In this document: in pieces, positions 13,343 to 13,392 of the stretch
How the letters are laid out: each line of letters begins with the position of its first letter
Numbering within the stretch: position 1 is the stretch's first letter
Assembly (NCBI GenBank): GCA_900544675.1
Contig: UQVZ01000063.1
Location: 1-13,392, forward strand
DNA from: an uncultured Bacteroides sp.
Lineage (GTDB): Bacteria > Bacteroidota > Bacteroidia > Bacteroidales > Bacteroidaceae
DNA: 13,392 nucleotides
Reading direction: 5' to 3'
Translations under genes and position numbers: made by a program
Notes under the pieces: generated by a model
What the model was told of the DNA's origin: nothing
The model's database searches: none
The model's input: only the letters and a program-made list of their open reading frames with translations

Positions 13343-13392
13343 GGTGCGTTAGTTCAGCTGGTTAGAATACATGCCTGTCACGCATGGGGTCA
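13343..13392 (+). tRNA. tRNA-Asp(GTC), 5' part only
   Basis: The first 50 nt of a tRNA: acceptor strand GGTGCGT (13343-13349), D-arm with GTTC and AGCTGGTTA, anticodon stem CATGC (13370-13374) and GCATG (13382-13386) enclosing loop CTGTCAC, anticodon GTC at 13377-13379. The window ends in the variable region, so the T arm and 3' acceptor are not seen. Confidence 0.93.

Overview
The window looks like a chromosomal segment from a Bacteroidales member, most likely a gut Bacteroides or Phocaeicola. Most genes lie downstream of the Bacteroides-type -7 promoter element TAnnTTTG. Several also have a TTG about 19-20 nt upstream, and Shine-Dalgarno sites are mostly weak or absent. The gene families (DUF4294 protein, helix-hairpin-helix outer-membrane-like protein, TrmH-like methylase, COG0731-type radical SAM protein, SulP transporter, rubrerythrin) fit this order. 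The species cannot be decided from the sequence alone.

Layout, left to right. 1-448 has no convincing gene; it opens with a GT/TA-rich stretch holding a perfect 18-bp inverted repeat. 449-634 is the first copy of a 186-nt intergenic unit with its own promoter and terminator on the minus strand, probably a small RNA. It follows nadA (645-1637, minus). A 441-nt divergent region with a candidate structured nadA leader separates nadA from a TrmH-family RNA methyltransferase (2079-2618, plus). That gene converges on a DUF4294 gene (2712-3311, minus) across a stem-forming repeat. Next come a helix-hairpin-helix/beta-barrel-like protein (3411-5453, plus), a MITE-like 25-bp inverted repeat (5459-5558), and a radical SAM protein (5601-6380, plus).

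6461-8237 holds an AT-richer two-gene cassette: an OLD/RecF-type ABC ATPase followed 7 nt later by a DUF4276 (TOPRIM-like) protein, with its own promoter. This is the best candidate for a defence or nucleic-acid-conflict module here. A small putative lipoprotein gene (8277-8648) follows. The convergent intergenic region 8649-9161 contains a 22-bp-period palindromic repeat array and the second copy of the 186-nt RNA unit, which follows a SulP-family anion transporter gene (9162-10847, minus).

The right end holds rubrerythrin (11064-11642, plus) with a PerR-like 7-1-7 operator in its promoter, enolase (11869-13149, plus) with promoter and terminator, and the first 50 nt of a tRNA-Asp(GTC) cut by the window edge. 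Nicotinamide biosynthesis, tRNA/rRNA modification, peroxide detoxification and glycolysis are ordinary core functions. The unusual content is the duplicated RNA unit, the repeat arrays, the PerR-like box and the ATPase-DUF4276 pair.
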